From: Lichenibacterium ramalinae
Lineage (GTDB): Bacteria > Pseudomonadota > Alphaproteobacteria > Rhizobiales > Beijerinckiaceae
Assembly (NCBI RefSeq): GCF_004137085.1
Contig: NZ_QYBC01000005.1
Span: forward strand, 48,196 to 112,195
Length of the DNA stretch: 64,000 nt
Direction: 5' to 3'
How positions within the stretch are numbered: the first letter of the stretch is position 1; every line of letters begins with the position of its first letter. Below are positions 37,009 to 46,061 of the stretch, in pieces. The translations under genes and the position numbers were made by a program. The notes beneath the pieces were generated by a model. The model worked only from the letters and a program-made list of their open reading frames with translations, was not told the DNA's origin and did no database searches.

Positions 37009-37025
37009 GAACGACCTGTTCGTTC
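37009..37025. promoter_or_regulatory. Inverted repeat in LysR/flavodoxin intergenic region
   Basis: GAACGA-CCTGT-TCGTTC, with perfect 6-bp arms, lies 53 bases upstream of the LysR start and 103 bases upstream of the oxidoreductase start. This is a plausible LysR-type binding site for the divergent pair. Confidence 0.45.
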
Positions 37026-37127
37026 TTGCACGCTTTATCGCGTCAGGAGAGCACAATATTCCGAAGGGCGAGGCCCGGCGGGCCGCATCGGCCCCGCCGC
37101 GGACCATCGAGCGCCCAGGAGACAGGC

Positions 37128-37757
37128 ATGACCCGACCCAGCACCACGACCGCCGTCGTCTACCACTCGGGCTTCGGGCACACGAAGCGCCTGGCGGACG
37201 CCGTCGCAGGCGGCGCCGCCGCCTCGCTGATCGCGATCGATGCCGAGGGCGACATCCCCGAGGCCGCATGGGCGACGCTCGACGCTGCCGACGCCATCGT
37301 CTTCGGCTCGCCCACCTACATGGGCGCCCCGAGCTGGCAGTTTAAAAAGTTCGCCGATGCGTCGTCGAAGCCCTGGTTCGCGGAAAGGTGGAAGGACAAG
37401 GTGTTCGGCGGGTTCACCAACAGCGCCAGCATCAATGGCGACAAGCTCAACACGCTGCAATACTTCGTTCTGCTGGCGGGCCAGCACGGCGGCCTGTGGG
37501 TGAGCCTGGGTCTCAAACCGGCGAACGTCAAAGCCTCGCGGCGCGACGATCCCAACCGGATGGGCGCCTATCTCGCGCCGATGGCGCAGTCGGACGCGGA
37601 TGCGGCGCCGGACGAGATGTCCGCAGGCGACCTCGAGACCGCCCGGCTCTACGGGGTCCGCGTCGCCGAGATCGCCGGCCGCTTCTCGGCGGGCCCCGGC
37701 CGCCGCGCGGGTTCGCTCGGGCCGTCGCCGGCAGGTGCCGGATCCCCCGAAGCCTGA
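37128..37757 (+). CDS. Flavodoxin-fold NAD(P)H oxidoreductase (WrbA-like)
   Basis: 209-aa FMN-binding protein. The phosphate loop YHSGFGHTKRLADAVAGGA, FGSPTYMGAPSWQFKKFADA and KVFGGFTNSASINGDKLNTL are typical of flavodoxin/NADPH-quinone reductase families. The C-terminal ~25 residues are low-complexity. AGGAGACAG precedes ATG 37128. Regulation by the divergent LysR protein is likely. Related pairs respond to quinones or electrophiles, though the inducer here is unknown. Confidence 0.88.
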   Translation: MTRPSTTTAVVYHSGFGHTKRLADAVAGGAAASLIAIDAEGDIPEAAWATLDAADAIVFGSPTYMGAPSWQFKKFADASSKPWFAERWKDKVFGGFTNSASINGDKLNTLQYFVLLAGQHGGLWVSLGLKPANVKASRRDDPNRMGAYLAPMAQSDADAAPDEMSAGDLETARLYGVRVAEIAGRFSAGPGRRAGSLGPSPAGAGSPEA

Positions 37758-37824
37758 GGTCGTCCCCGCGCGGCACGCCCCGCGCTATCCTGCACGGCGT
37801 TCCGTCCGGACCAGGAGGCGACCC

Positions 37825-39063
37825 ATGACCGACCCCATCGCCGAGCGCCTGATCGGGCGCTTCTTCCGCTACCTGTCGGTCACGAGCCAGAGCGACGCTG
37901 CGGCGACGGGCCTGCCGAGCACGCCGGGGCAGCGCCGGCTGGCCGAGATGCTGGCGGGGGAACTCGCCGAACTCGGCGCCGCCGACATCCATCTCGACGC
38001 CGGCAGCATCCTCACGGCGCGCCTGCCCGGGCGCGTGCCGCAGGCGCCCTGCATCGGCTTCGTGGCGCATCTCGACACGGTGGATGTGGGCCTGTCGCCC
38101 GACATCCGGCCCCAGCGCCGCCGTTTCGCCGGGGAAGACCTGCTGCTCGACGCCGCGAGCGACACCTGGCTGCGCGTCGCCGACCACCCGGAGATCCTGC
38201 CCTATGCTGGCGAGGAGATCCTCTTCGGCGACGGCACGAGCGTGCTCGGCGCCGACAACAAGGCCGCCATCGCCGTGGTGATGACGGTGCTGGAGATGCT
38301 GGCGCGCGAGGCGACGCCGCACGGCGACATCGCCGTGGCCTTCGTGCCCGACGAGGAGATCGGGCTGCGGGGCGCCAAGGCGCTCGACCTCGCGCGTTTC
38401 CCCGCCGCCTTCGCCTACACGATCGACGCCTGCGAGCGGGGCGAACTCGTCGCCGAAACCTTCAATGCCGCCGGCGCCACCATCGAGATCACGGGCGTCA
38501 CGGCCCACCCCATGGCCGCCAAGGGCGTGCTGGTGAACCCGATCCTCGTCGCCACCGAGCTGATCGGCCTCTTCGACCCGCGCCAGACGCCGGAACACAC
38601 CGCGGGGCGCGAGGGCTATTGGTGGTTCAACGGCATCCGGGGCGACCAGAGCCGGGCGCGGCTCGACGTGGCGATCCGCGACTTCGACGCGGCCGGCTTC
38701 GCGGCGCGCAAGCGGGAGTTGGTGGAGGCGGTCGACACGGTCCGGGCCCGGCATCCCGCGGCGCGGGTGGACCTGCGGATCGCCGACAGCTACGCCAATA
38801 TCGGGGGGTCGCTCGGCGAGGACCGGCGCTGCCTGGACCTGCTGGACCGGGCCTTCGACGCGCTCGGCATCGCCCCGAAGGTCGTCGCCATGCGGGGCGG
38901 CACGGATGGATCGGCGCTGTCGGCGCGCGGCATCCCCACGCCCAACTATTTCACCGGCGCCCTCAACTTCCACTCCCGCTTCGAGTTCCTGCCGGTGTCG
39001 GCCTTCGTGGATTCGTTCCGCGTGACCGAGACGCTGTGCCGCCTCGCCGCCGACCTCCGCTGA
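37825..39063 (+). CDS. pepT: Peptidase T (tripeptide aminopeptidase)
   Basis: 412-aa zinc aminopeptidase of family M20B that removes the N-terminal residue of tripeptides. Metal ligands and motifs are in place: FVAHLDTVDVGLSPDIRPQ, VLGADNKAAIAVVMTVLEML, VPDEEIGLRGAKALDLARFP, YTIDACERGELVAETFNAAG, and the C-terminal His in FTGALNFHSRFEFLP. The length fits the family (about 408). AGGAGGCG precedes ATG 37825. It sits directly upstream of a peptide ABC importer, giving an uptake-plus-cleavage module. Confidence 0.95.
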   Translation: MTDPIAERLIGRFFRYLSVTSQSDAAATGLPSTPGQRRLAEMLAGELAELGAADIHLDAGSILTARLPGRVPQAPCIGFVAHLDTVDVGLSPDIRPQRRRFAGEDLLLDAASDTWLRVADHPEILPYAGEEILFGDGTSVLGADNKAAIAVVMTVLEMLAREATPHGDIAVAFVPDEEIGLRGAKALDLARFPAAFAYTIDACERGELVAETFNAAGATIEITGVTAHPMAAKGVLVNPILVATELIGLFDPRQTPEHTAGREGYWWFNGIRGDQSRARLDVAIRDFDAAGFAARKRELVEAVDTVRARHPAARVDLRIADSYANIGGSLGEDRRCLDLLDRAFDALGIAPKVVAMRGGTDGSALSARGIPTPNYFTGALNFHSRFEFLPVSAFVDSFRVTETLCRLAADLR

Positions 39064-39394
39064 GCCTGCAAGTCGGGCGGCGACGGGGCCGTCGCCCGAA
39101 TCGTCGGCACCGTCGGCACGGAGGCGCGCCGCGGCCCGCCCCCGTGCCGTCCCGGCGCGCCTCTATCGCAAAGCGCCGATGCTGCATCGCGGCAGAGCTG
39201 TCGAGCCGAGATACTATTCTCCATCCGACATCAGCTAGGAGAAAATCGTCTTCCATTGCTGGTCCGGCGTCCAGGATTTCAAGCATTCCTGTGCAGAACC
39301 CCCGATGACGGCATGATGCTTGCAAAAAGACCGGCGCACTGTGATGGTTGAGGTCAGGGCTGTGGACAGCCGAGGACGAGGAAACGTACCGGTC
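39064..39394 (+). other. 331-base gap with post-pepT hairpin
   Basis: No gene is seen here. A strong stem at 39073-39099 (TCGGGCG.CGACGG against CCGTCGCCCGA, with a 3-base bulge) directly after pepT may terminate it, although no T-tract follows. The rest should hold the importer promoter. TTGCAA at 39320 is a candidate -35, but no good -10 follows. Confidence 0.4.
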
Positions 39395-40963
39395 ATGACT
39401 GAAGATCGCTCGCACCTGTCGGCGCGTACAGGCCTCGTCCTGGACCGCCGGGACCTCATGACCAGCGCGGCCGCGCTCGGTCTCGCCTTCGGCGCGCTGG
39501 GCGGTCCCGCCCTGGCCGAGGACGCGCCCAAGAAGGGCGGCACGCTGCGGCTCGGCATGGAGGGCGGCAGCGCCTCCGACAGCCTCGACCCCCGCACCTA
39601 CGCCGATTCCGTCCCGATCGACTACGGCTACCAGATCTTCAACGGCATGGTGGAGATCGGCGACAACGGCGAAGCGGTCGGCGAACTGCTGGAATCCTGG
39701 GAAACCAAGCCCGGCGCCACCGAGTGGGTGTTCAACGTCCGCAAGGGCATCACCTTCCATTCGGGCAAGACGCTCGACGCCGACGACATCGTCTATTCGC
39801 TGAACCTGCACCGCGGCGACACCAAGTCGGCCGCCAAGGACCTGCTCAGCGCCATCTCGGACGTGAAGAAGCTGGGGCCGAACCAGATCGGCATCACCCT
39901 GTCCACCGGCAACGCCGACCTGCCCTACAACCTGTCCGACTATCACGTCCTGGTGGTGCCGAACGGCTTCACCAACTGGGCCAAGCCCGACGGCACCGGC
40001 GCCTATGCGCTCGAAAGCTTCGAGCCCGGCGTGCGCGTCCTGACCAAGAACACCGGCCATTACTGGAAGCCGAACCGCGCCTGGTACGACAGCGTCGAGC
40101 TGCGCTACATCCCCGACGCCGCCGCCCGCAGCCAGGCGCTGATCTCCGGCCAGGTCGATGCCGTGAACCGCCTCGACCCCAAGACGGTCGGCTTCCTGAT
40201 GAAGTCCCCGAAGGTCAGCGTGGTGCAGACCAAGGGAACGGGCAACCGCTTCGCCTTCGTGGCGCTCTGCGACGACCCGAGCTACACGTCCAACGACGCC
40301 CGCATGGCGCTGAAATACGGCATCGACCGGCAGAAGATCATCGACACCGTGTACAAGGGCTTCGCGCAGGTCGGCAACGACACGACGATCAGCCCGGCGA
40401 GCCCCTATTTCGCCCAGAACACCCCGCCGCACACCTACGATCCGGACCGGGCGGCCTCGCTCTACAAGAAGGCCGGCAGCCCCAAGTTCAGGCTGCAGGT
40501 GTCCGAAGGCGCCTTCTCGGGCGCCACCGACGCCGGCGTGCTCTACCAGGAGGCCCTGAAGAAGGCCGGCATCGACCTCGAAGTCGTGCGGGTGTCGGGC
40601 GACGGCTATTGGAGCAACGTGTGGCTGAAGGCGCCCTTCTGCGCCGTCTACTGGGGCGGGCGGCCGACGGTCGACCTGCAGCTGTCGCAGACCTTCATCT
40701 CGACCGCCAACTGGAACGACACCCACTGGCGCGACCCGGCCTTCGACAAGATCGTCACGGAAGCCCGCGTCGAGCTCGACGACGCCAAGCGCAAGCAGAT
40801 GTACGCCGAGGCCCAGCACCTCATCGCCGACAATGCCGGCATGGTCTGCTTCGCGGTGGGCGACTACCTCGACGGCTACGCCAAGAAGATCAGGGGCGCC
40901 AAGCCCCACCCGCGCTACGACCTGTGCGACCAGCGCGTGGCCGAGAAGACCTGGTTCGCCTGA
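39395..40963 (+). CDS. Peptide ABC transporter substrate-binding protein
   Basis: 522-aa periplasmic binding protein of the DppA/OppA class (SBP family 5). A signal with twin arginines (LDRRDLMTSAAALGLAFGAL, cleaved after ALA) suggests Tat export. Class signatures are PKKGGTLRLGMEGGSASDSL, WVFNVRKGITFHSGKTLDAD and ARMALKYGIDRQKIIDTVYK. ATG 39395 has GAGGAAA ten bases upstream; longer frames lack a ribosome site. The three membrane/ATPase genes follow in order, so this is the specificity component of a complete importer. Dipeptides are the likely ligand given pepT, but other small molecules are possible for this family. Confidence 0.93.
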   Translation: MTEDRSHLSARTGLVLDRRDLMTSAAALGLAFGALGGPALAEDAPKKGGTLRLGMEGGSASDSLDPRTYADSVPIDYGYQIFNGMVEIGDNGEAVGELLESWETKPGATEWVFNVRKGITFHSGKTLDADDIVYSLNLHRGDTKSAAKDLLSAISDVKKLGPNQIGITLSTGNADLPYNLSDYHVLVVPNGFTNWAKPDGTGAYALESFEPGVRVLTKNTGHYWKPNRAWYDSVELRYIPDAAARSQALISGQVDAVNRLDPKTVGFLMKSPKVSVVQTKGTGNRFAFVALCDDPSYTSNDARMALKYGIDRQKIIDTVYKGFAQVGNDTTISPASPYFAQNTPPHTYDPDRAASLYKKAGSPKFRLQVSEGAFSGATDAGVLYQEALKKAGIDLEVVRVSGDGYWSNVWLKAPFCAVYWGGRPTVDLQLSQTFISTANWNDTHWRDPAFDKIVTEARVELDDAKRKQMYAEAQHLIADNAGMVCFAVGDYLDGYAKKIRGAKPHPRYDLCDQRVAEKTWFA

Positions 40964-41123
40964 CGGGCCAGCCGCCCGACGGGAGCGGGGTGCCCCGCCC
41001 CGCGCCGTGGGAGAGCCCTGCGGGACCCTCCGCCGCCACGGTCGACCAGCCCGGCGGAGGCTCCCGCCGGGATCCTCCCCGGCGCGGTCGGCACGGCCCC
41101 GCCGCGTCCCGAAAGGACCCTTC

Positions 41124-42071
41124 GTGATCCGCTTGATCCTGTCGCGCATCGGTCTCGGGCTCCTGACCCTCCTCGCCGTCTCGGTGGTGATCTTCGTCCT
41201 GACCCAGATCCTGCCGGGCGACGTCGCATCCTCGGTGCTGGGCCAGTCGGCCACGCCCGAAACACTGGCGGCCTACCGGCATGAGCTCGGCCTCGACCGC
41301 CCGGCGGTGGTCCGCTACTTCGTGTGGCTGGCCGGCGTGCTGCACGGCGACTTCGGCACGGCGCTCACCAACGGGCAGAACATCATCGAGGTGCTGTGGC
41401 CGCGCCTGCGCAACACCCTGTTCCTCGCCGGCTATGCCGCCCTGTTGGCGCTGCCCCTCGCGGTGGGCTTCGGCATCCTGTCGGCCATCCGCGAAGGGCG
41501 GCTCACGGACCGGCTCGCCAACATCGTGGCGCTGCTCGCCATCTCGATGCCGGAGTTCTTCGTCGGCTACCTCTTGATCCTGAACCTGTCGGTGAACCAC
41601 GAATGGTTCCCGTCCCTCGCCACCGTCGGGGCCGACACGCCCTTCGGCGAGCGCGTCTGGGCCGTGACGCTGCCGGCCGTGACCCTCACTTTCCTGGTCA
41701 CCGCCCACATGCTGCGCATGACGCGCAATTCGGTGCTCTCCACCATGTCGACCGCCTATGTCGAGATGGCCTTCCTCAAGGGCCTCAGCCGCGCCCGCGT
41801 GGTGACGCGACACGCCCTGCCCAACGCCGCCGCCCCCATCATCTCGGTGATCGCCCTGAACCTCGCCTATCTCGTGGTCGGCGTCGTGGTGGTGGAGAAC
41901 GTCTTCACCTATCCGGGCGTGGGCCAATACATGATCGACGCCGTGACCAAGCGCGACGTGCCGGTGATCGAGGCCTGCGGCATCGTCTTCGCCGCCGTCT
42001 TCATCACGCTGAACACCCTGGCCGACGTCACCGCCATCGTCCTCAACCCGCGCCTGCGCCACCCCCGGTGA
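41124..42071 (+). CDS. Peptide ABC transporter permease (DppB-like)
   Basis: 315-aa inner-membrane permease with six predicted helices (first LLTLLAVSVVIFVLTQILPG). The conserved DppB start is present (LGLDRPAVVRYFVWL, GDFGTAL) and the EAA-type loop contacting the ATPase is VEMAFLKGLSRARVVTRHAL. The start is GTG 41124 after GAAAGGA. It is followed by the second permease after ten bases, in the usual B-C order. Confidence 0.94.
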   Translation: MIRLILSRIGLGLLTLLAVSVVIFVLTQILPGDVASSVLGQSATPETLAAYRHELGLDRPAVVRYFVWLAGVLHGDFGTALTNGQNIIEVLWPRLRNTLFLAGYAALLALPLAVGFGILSAIREGRLTDRLANIVALLAISMPEFFVGYLLILNLSVNHEWFPSLATVGADTPFGERVWAVTLPAVTLTFLVTAHMLRMTRNSVLSTMSTAYVEMAFLKGLSRARVVTRHALPNAAAPIISVIALNLAYLVVGVVVVENVFTYPGVGQYMIDAVTKRDVPVIEACGIVFAAVFITLNTLADVTAIVLNPRLRHPR

Positions 42072-42081
42072 GGACCCCCGC

Positions 42082-42915
42082 ATGACGCTCTTCGGCCACA
42101 AGCTGCCCGTCACCGCCCTCCTGGGCCTCTTCATCATCGTGCTCAACATCGCCGTGGCGGTGGCCGGCCCCTACCTCGCCCCCTACGGCGAAACCCAGGT
42201 GGTGGGCGGGGGCTGGGACCCGGCCTCGGCCGCCACCTGGTTCGGCACCGACCAGATCGGGCGGGACATGTTCACGCGCCTCATCTACGGCGCCCGCATG
42301 ACGATCGGCATCGCCTTCGTCACCACCATCCTGTCCTTCGCCATCGGCATCTCGACGGGGCTGCTGGCCGCCGTGACGGGGCGCTGGGTCGACACGCTGC
42401 TGTCGCGCGCCGTGGACGTGGTGCTGTCGATCCCGCTGCTCATCTGGGCCCTGATGATCCTCAACGTGCTGGGGCAGTCGCTGTTCTCCCTGGTGCTGAC
42501 CATCGGCTGCCTCGATTCCACCCGCGTGTTCCGCCTGGCGCGGGCGCTCGGCATCGGCCTCGTGTCGCTCGACTTCGTCGAGGTGGCCCGCATGCGCGGC
42601 GAGGGCCTGGGGTGGGTGATGCGGCGCGAGATCCTGCCCAACGCCGCCGCCCCGCTGATGAGCGAGTTCGGGCTGCGCTTCTGCTTCAACTTCCTGTTCA
42701 TCGCGGCGCTGAGCTTCCTCGGCCTCGGCGTGCCGCTGCCCTACGCGGATTGGGGCGGCATGGTGAAGGACAATGTGGGCGGCATCTCCTTCGGCCTGCC
42801 CGCCGCCCTCTACCCGGCCGCCGCCATCGCGCTGCTCACAGTGGGCATCAACCTCGTGGTCGACTGGTTCCTGTCGATCGACGCGCGCCCGTCCGGCGCC
42901 CAGGCCGAGATGTGA
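42082..42915 (+). CDS. Peptide ABC transporter permease (DppC-like)
   Basis: 277-aa permease that pairs with the DppB-like protein. The N-terminal TM is followed by the typical WFGTDQIGRDMFTRLIYGAR, and the EAA loop is FVEVARMRGEGLGWVMRREI. LSFLGLGVPLPYADWGGMVK is a hallmark of DppC/OppC proteins. Its stop is ten bases before the ATPase start. ATG 42082 follows GAGGACCCC. Confidence 0.95.
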   Translation: MTLFGHKLPVTALLGLFIIVLNIAVAVAGPYLAPYGETQVVGGGWDPASAATWFGTDQIGRDMFTRLIYGARMTIGIAFVTTILSFAIGISTGLLAAVTGRWVDTLLSRAVDVVLSIPLLIWALMILNVLGQSLFSLVLTIGCLDSTRVFRLARALGIGLVSLDFVEVARMRGEGLGWVMRREILPNAAAPLMSEFGLRFCFNFLFIAALSFLGLGVPLPYADWGGMVKDNVGGISFGLPAALYPAAAIALLTVGINLVVDWFLSIDARPSGAQAEM

Positions 42916-42925
42916 GGGTCCCACC

Positions 42926-44752
42926 ATGGCCGACGACCAGATCCTCCGCCTCGAGAAACTCCGCGTCGAGACCATCACGGGGCGGGTGCTCGTCGACGAC
43001 GTCGACGTGACGCTGAAGCGCGGCGAGATCCTCGGGCTCATCGGCGAGTCCGGCGCCGGCAAGTCCACCATCGGCCTCGCCTCCATGGCCTATGCCCGGG
43101 CCGGGATGCGGATCACCGGCGGCACCATCACGTTGGCCGGCACGGAACTGCGCGCCTCGACGGCGCTCTACCGCCGCAACAGCCGCGGCAAGAGCATCGC
43201 CTATATCGCGCAGAGCGCCGCCGCCTCCTTCAACCCCGGCATGACGCTGATGGACCAGGTGTGCGAGGCGCCGGTGACCCACGGCGTCATGGGCCGGGCC
43301 GAGGCCGAGGTCTATGCCCGCAAGCTGTTCCGCACCCTGCAGCTGCCCAGCCCCGACACGATCGGGGCGCGCTACCCGCACCAGGTGTCGGGCGGCCAGC
43401 TCCAGCGCGTCATGGCCGCCATGGCGATGAGCTGCCGGCCGGACGTGATCGTGCTCGACGAGCCGACGACGGCGCTCGACGTGACGACGCAGATCGAGGT
43501 GCTGGCGCTGCTGCGCGACCTCATCGCCGAGTTCGGCACGGCCGGGCTCTACATCACCCACGACCTCGCCGTGGTGGCGCAGATCGCCCACCGCATCATG
43601 GTGCTGCGCCACGGCAAGCTCGTCGAATGCGGCGAAACCCGGCAGATCCTGGAAGCGCCGCGCACCGAATATTGCCGCGCTCTGGTCAATGAGCGCCGCG
43701 AAGCCGAGCACCTCGTCCTGTCGGTGCCCGACAAGGTGGCGCAGCCCGTGCTGCGCGTGACGGGCGTCACGGCGGGCTATGGCGCGGGCGCCACCGCCAA
43801 GGGCGCCATCGCGGTCGTCAAGGGCGCCTCCTTCGACCTCGCCCGCGGCGAGACGCTGGCGATCGTCGGCGAATCGGGCTCGGGCAAGAGCACGATGGCG
43901 CGGATCGTGACGGGGCTGCTGCCGCGCTGGAGCGGCACGATCGAGCTCGACGGCAAGGCCCTGCCGCCCGCCCTGGCGCAGCGCCCCAAGGAGGTGCTGC
44001 GCCGGCTGCAGATGGTGCACCAGATGCCCGACACGGCGCTGAACCCGCGCCAGTCGCTGGCCGAGATCATCGGCCGGCCGGTGGCGCTGTTCTTCGGCAA
44101 GTCGCGCGCCGAGGTTCGGGTGCGGGTGCTGGAACTTCTGAAGCTCGTCGGCCTGCCGGAGGACTTCGCGGACCGGCGGCCCGGGCAGCTGTCGGGCGGC
44201 CAGAAGCAGCGCGTCTGCATCGCCCGGGCGCTCGCCGCCGAGCCCGAGGTCATCATCTGCGACGAGCCGACCTCGGCGCTGGACCCGCTGGTGGCCGAGG
44301 AAGTGCTGAAGCTGCTGAAGGGCCTGCAGGACCGGCTCGGCCTCGCCTACGTGTTCATCACCCACGACCTCGGCACGGTGCGCCGCATCGCCCACCGCAC
44401 GGCCGTGATGCTGAAGGGCGAGATCATCGCCCAGGGCCCGACGGCCGAGATCTTCGCGCCCCCGTTCCATCCCTATACCGAGAAGCTCATCAGCTCCGTG
44501 CCCGAGATGCACACGACCTGGCTCGACGAGGTGCTGGCGCGGCGCGGCGGCACGGCCGGGCTGGTGGCGGGCGCCGCAGACCGCCCGGCCGACCCCGCCA
44601 CCGCCGCCCACCTCGCCGCCGCCGACCCCGCCGCCGTCGCCGAGGCGGAACGGCTCGCCGCCGAGCAATTGCTGGCCGAAGGCCGGGGCGCGACCGCCCT
44701 CGACGACCTGCAGGTAGAAGTCCGCAACCTCAAGGGGATGCTGGAGATCTGA
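42926..44752 (+). CDS. Peptide ABC transporter ATPase, fused DppD-DppF type
   Basis: 608-aa protein containing two complete ATPase domains, so one gene replaces the usual dppD and dppF. Domain 1 (about 5-270) has Walker A GESGAGKSTI, signature VSGGQLQRVMAAMAM and Walker B VIVLDEPTTALDVTT. Domain 2 (about 275-545) has GESGSGKSTMARIV, LSGGQKQRVCIARALA and VIICDEPTSALDPL. Each carries the switch-His motif (YITHDLAVV and FITHDLGTV). The last ~60 residues are an Ala-rich tail. It energises the importer encoded by the three upstream genes. Confidence 0.95.
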   Translation: MADDQILRLEKLRVETITGRVLVDDVDVTLKRGEILGLIGESGAGKSTIGLASMAYARAGMRITGGTITLAGTELRASTALYRRNSRGKSIAYIAQSAAASFNPGMTLMDQVCEAPVTHGVMGRAEAEVYARKLFRTLQLPSPDTIGARYPHQVSGGQLQRVMAAMAMSCRPDVIVLDEPTTALDVTTQIEVLALLRDLIAEFGTAGLYITHDLAVVAQIAHRIMVLRHGKLVECGETRQILEAPRTEYCRALVNERREAEHLVLSVPDKVAQPVLRVTGVTAGYGAGATAKGAIAVVKGASFDLARGETLAIVGESGSGKSTMARIVTGLLPRWSGTIELDGKALPPALAQRPKEVLRRLQMVHQMPDTALNPRQSLAEIIGRPVALFFGKSRAEVRVRVLELLKLVGLPEDFADRRPGQLSGGQKQRVCIARALAAEPEVIICDEPTSALDPLVAEEVLKLLKGLQDRLGLAYVFITHDLGTVRRIAHRTAVMLKGEIIAQGPTAEIFAPPFHPYTEKLISSVPEMHTTWLDEVLARRGGTAGLVAGAADRPADPATAAHLAAADPAAVAEAERLAAEQLLAEGRGATALDDLQVEVRNLKGMLEI

Positions 44753-44955
44753 CGCCGGGAGCACCGGCGGCGGCCCGGCCAGAAGCCGGCGAGAGCCCTT
44801 CATCGGGTCGCCGTCGCATTCCCCGTCCTCGGCGGGCTCGTCTCGGCCGGGCATGCGGCCTTGTCCCGCCGCGTGTCGAGACAGGCCTGTCGGGCAGAGA
44901 TGAGTCGAACCAGGCTTCACGCGCTCGTCTCGTAGTCTATGGTCGATCGACATCG

Positions 44956-45199
44956 TTGCCGCTGTCGGGCGCGAGTGGAAAGGCCACTGGATCGCTGACC
45001 TCATGGCTGAAGACCAAGAAGACCGCTTCAGAGGCGGCAAACGCTATGCTCGCGATAGGCATTACGGTATCGATGATAGGATGTTTGGCGTTGGTGGCAC
45101 AGGCAGGAAAAAGACAAGTACGGCATCGAGAACCTTGATAAACAACAGGCAGAAGCTCTGCACGATCTGTGGAAGAAGAGTTGTCGACCGGAGGGTTAG
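44956..45199 (+). pseudogene. Small ORF broken or shifted at an A5 run, upstream of HEAT gene
   Basis: Two protein-like halves lie in different frames. One frame to 45110 gives KTKKTASEAANAMLAIGITV then SMIGCLALVAQAGK, a membrane helix. After the A5 run at 45108-45112, the +1 frame gives DKYGIENLDKQQAEALHDLW then KKSCRPEG and a stop at 45199. Removing one A would join them into one small membrane protein. A third frame from ATG 45003 to 45206 is also open (MAEDQEDRFRGGKRYARDRH...) and overlaps the next gene by ATGA, so the true product is unresolved. The region is AT-richer than its surroundings. It could be a mutation, an assembly error or a programmed shift. Confidence 0.4.
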
Positions 45200-45202
45200 C
45201 TC

Positions 45203-45754
45203 ATGATTTTCAGGCTCATGACGGTCAATCCGATCATCGAAAAACCCCTCGTCCAAGCCTGGGTGCAGGGCGATGAGAGCTTGGTCGTAGGCGCTTTGAA
45301 GAACCTGCGGAACGAGGCGTCACGGCAGGACAAAGAATTGCTGTCCATGGATGTCCTCGACATCCTTCAGGAGACGCAATCCGCGCGGATCAGGGATGCC
45401 GCCGCTATAGCCTTGGTCGATCTCGGTGTCAGACAGAGTGTCATGAAGATCGTCGATGTCCTGCGGCGACCAGGCTTTGCCAAATCGTCCGGAACACTGC
45501 TTTTTGCCTTGAACGAAATACAGGCATCTCTACCCCTCAGTGTTCTCATGCAGGTGGTCGTGGAGGGCTCGTTCGAGTCTAGAAACCAGGCGATGTTCTT
45601 CCTTGAGGAAGGTCGTTTCGATCGCGTCGATCCGTCGTACCTGAAGTCGTCCATCGATCGCCTCGAAACGTTGATGGACGCAGAAGATCCCGAGACTGTC
45701 GAAGCGGCCGATTTTGCGCGCCAGTGTCTGCTCGACTATTCAAGGGAGAGATGA
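45203..45754 (+). CDS. HEAT-repeat-like protein of unknown function
   Basis: 183-aa protein, mainly helical, with HEAT-like units: ELLSMDVLDILQETQSARIR, DAAAIALVDLGVRQSVMKIV, and SFESRNQAMFFLEEGRFDRV. Such short HEAT-like proteins act as protein-binding scaffolds, and some are immunity proteins to polymorphic toxins; no specific family is recognised. ATG 45203 follows GGAGGGTT in a strong ribosome site. Codon use is markedly less GC-rich than the neighbours, which points to transfer. It lies immediately after the frameshifted small ORF, so the two were probably a pair. Confidence 0.72.
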   Translation: MIFRLMTVNPIIEKPLVQAWVQGDESLVVGALKNLRNEASRQDKELLSMDVLDILQETQSARIRDAAAIALVDLGVRQSVMKIVDVLRRPGFAKSSGTLLFALNEIQASLPLSVLMQVVVEGSFESRNQAMFFLEEGRFDRVDPSYLKSSIDRLETLMDAEDPETVEAADFARQCLLDYSRER

Positions 45755-46061
45755 GGACACCCTCGATCGGGGCCGGTGAACGATTTGGGCTCGACAGGCT
45801 GACAGGATTTCCAGGGTCGAAACGCCGCGAGACACAGCGGCGACGGCGATCGACCGGCAGCCTCGGGGGCAAGGCGGGTGAGAGCGGTGTCGGCGCAATA
45901 TCGTTGCCGGCCAGACGGCCTTCGGTCGCCGGCGGTGGGGTGAGACAGCCGTCCGGGCGTCCCACGCGCCACCCCCCTTGCCACGCCGCCCCGCCTGCCC
46001 CCATAACGGAACAGGGCGTGAACGCGGCGCGGGCCCGGCGCCCGCCAGGGTGACGCGGACC
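45755..46061 (+). other. 307-base gap before topB
   Basis: I see no gene, RNA or convincing promoter here. GC content climbs back to the genome norm within this gap, so it contains the right edge of the lower-GC insert. No direct repeat, tRNA end or IS terminus was recognised. Confidence 0.4.

Noticed and set aside
34383-37127. Long plus-strand reading frame running from the GST gene through manganese catalase and LysR into the flavodoxin-like gene
   Set aside because: Only the last 209 codons are protein-like. The earlier part is antisense to catalase and LysR, so no giant fusion exists.
44880-44891. GACAGGCCTGTC palindrome after the ABC ATPase gene
   Set aside because: Too short and without a T-tract to call a terminator, and no similar site was found near other genes.
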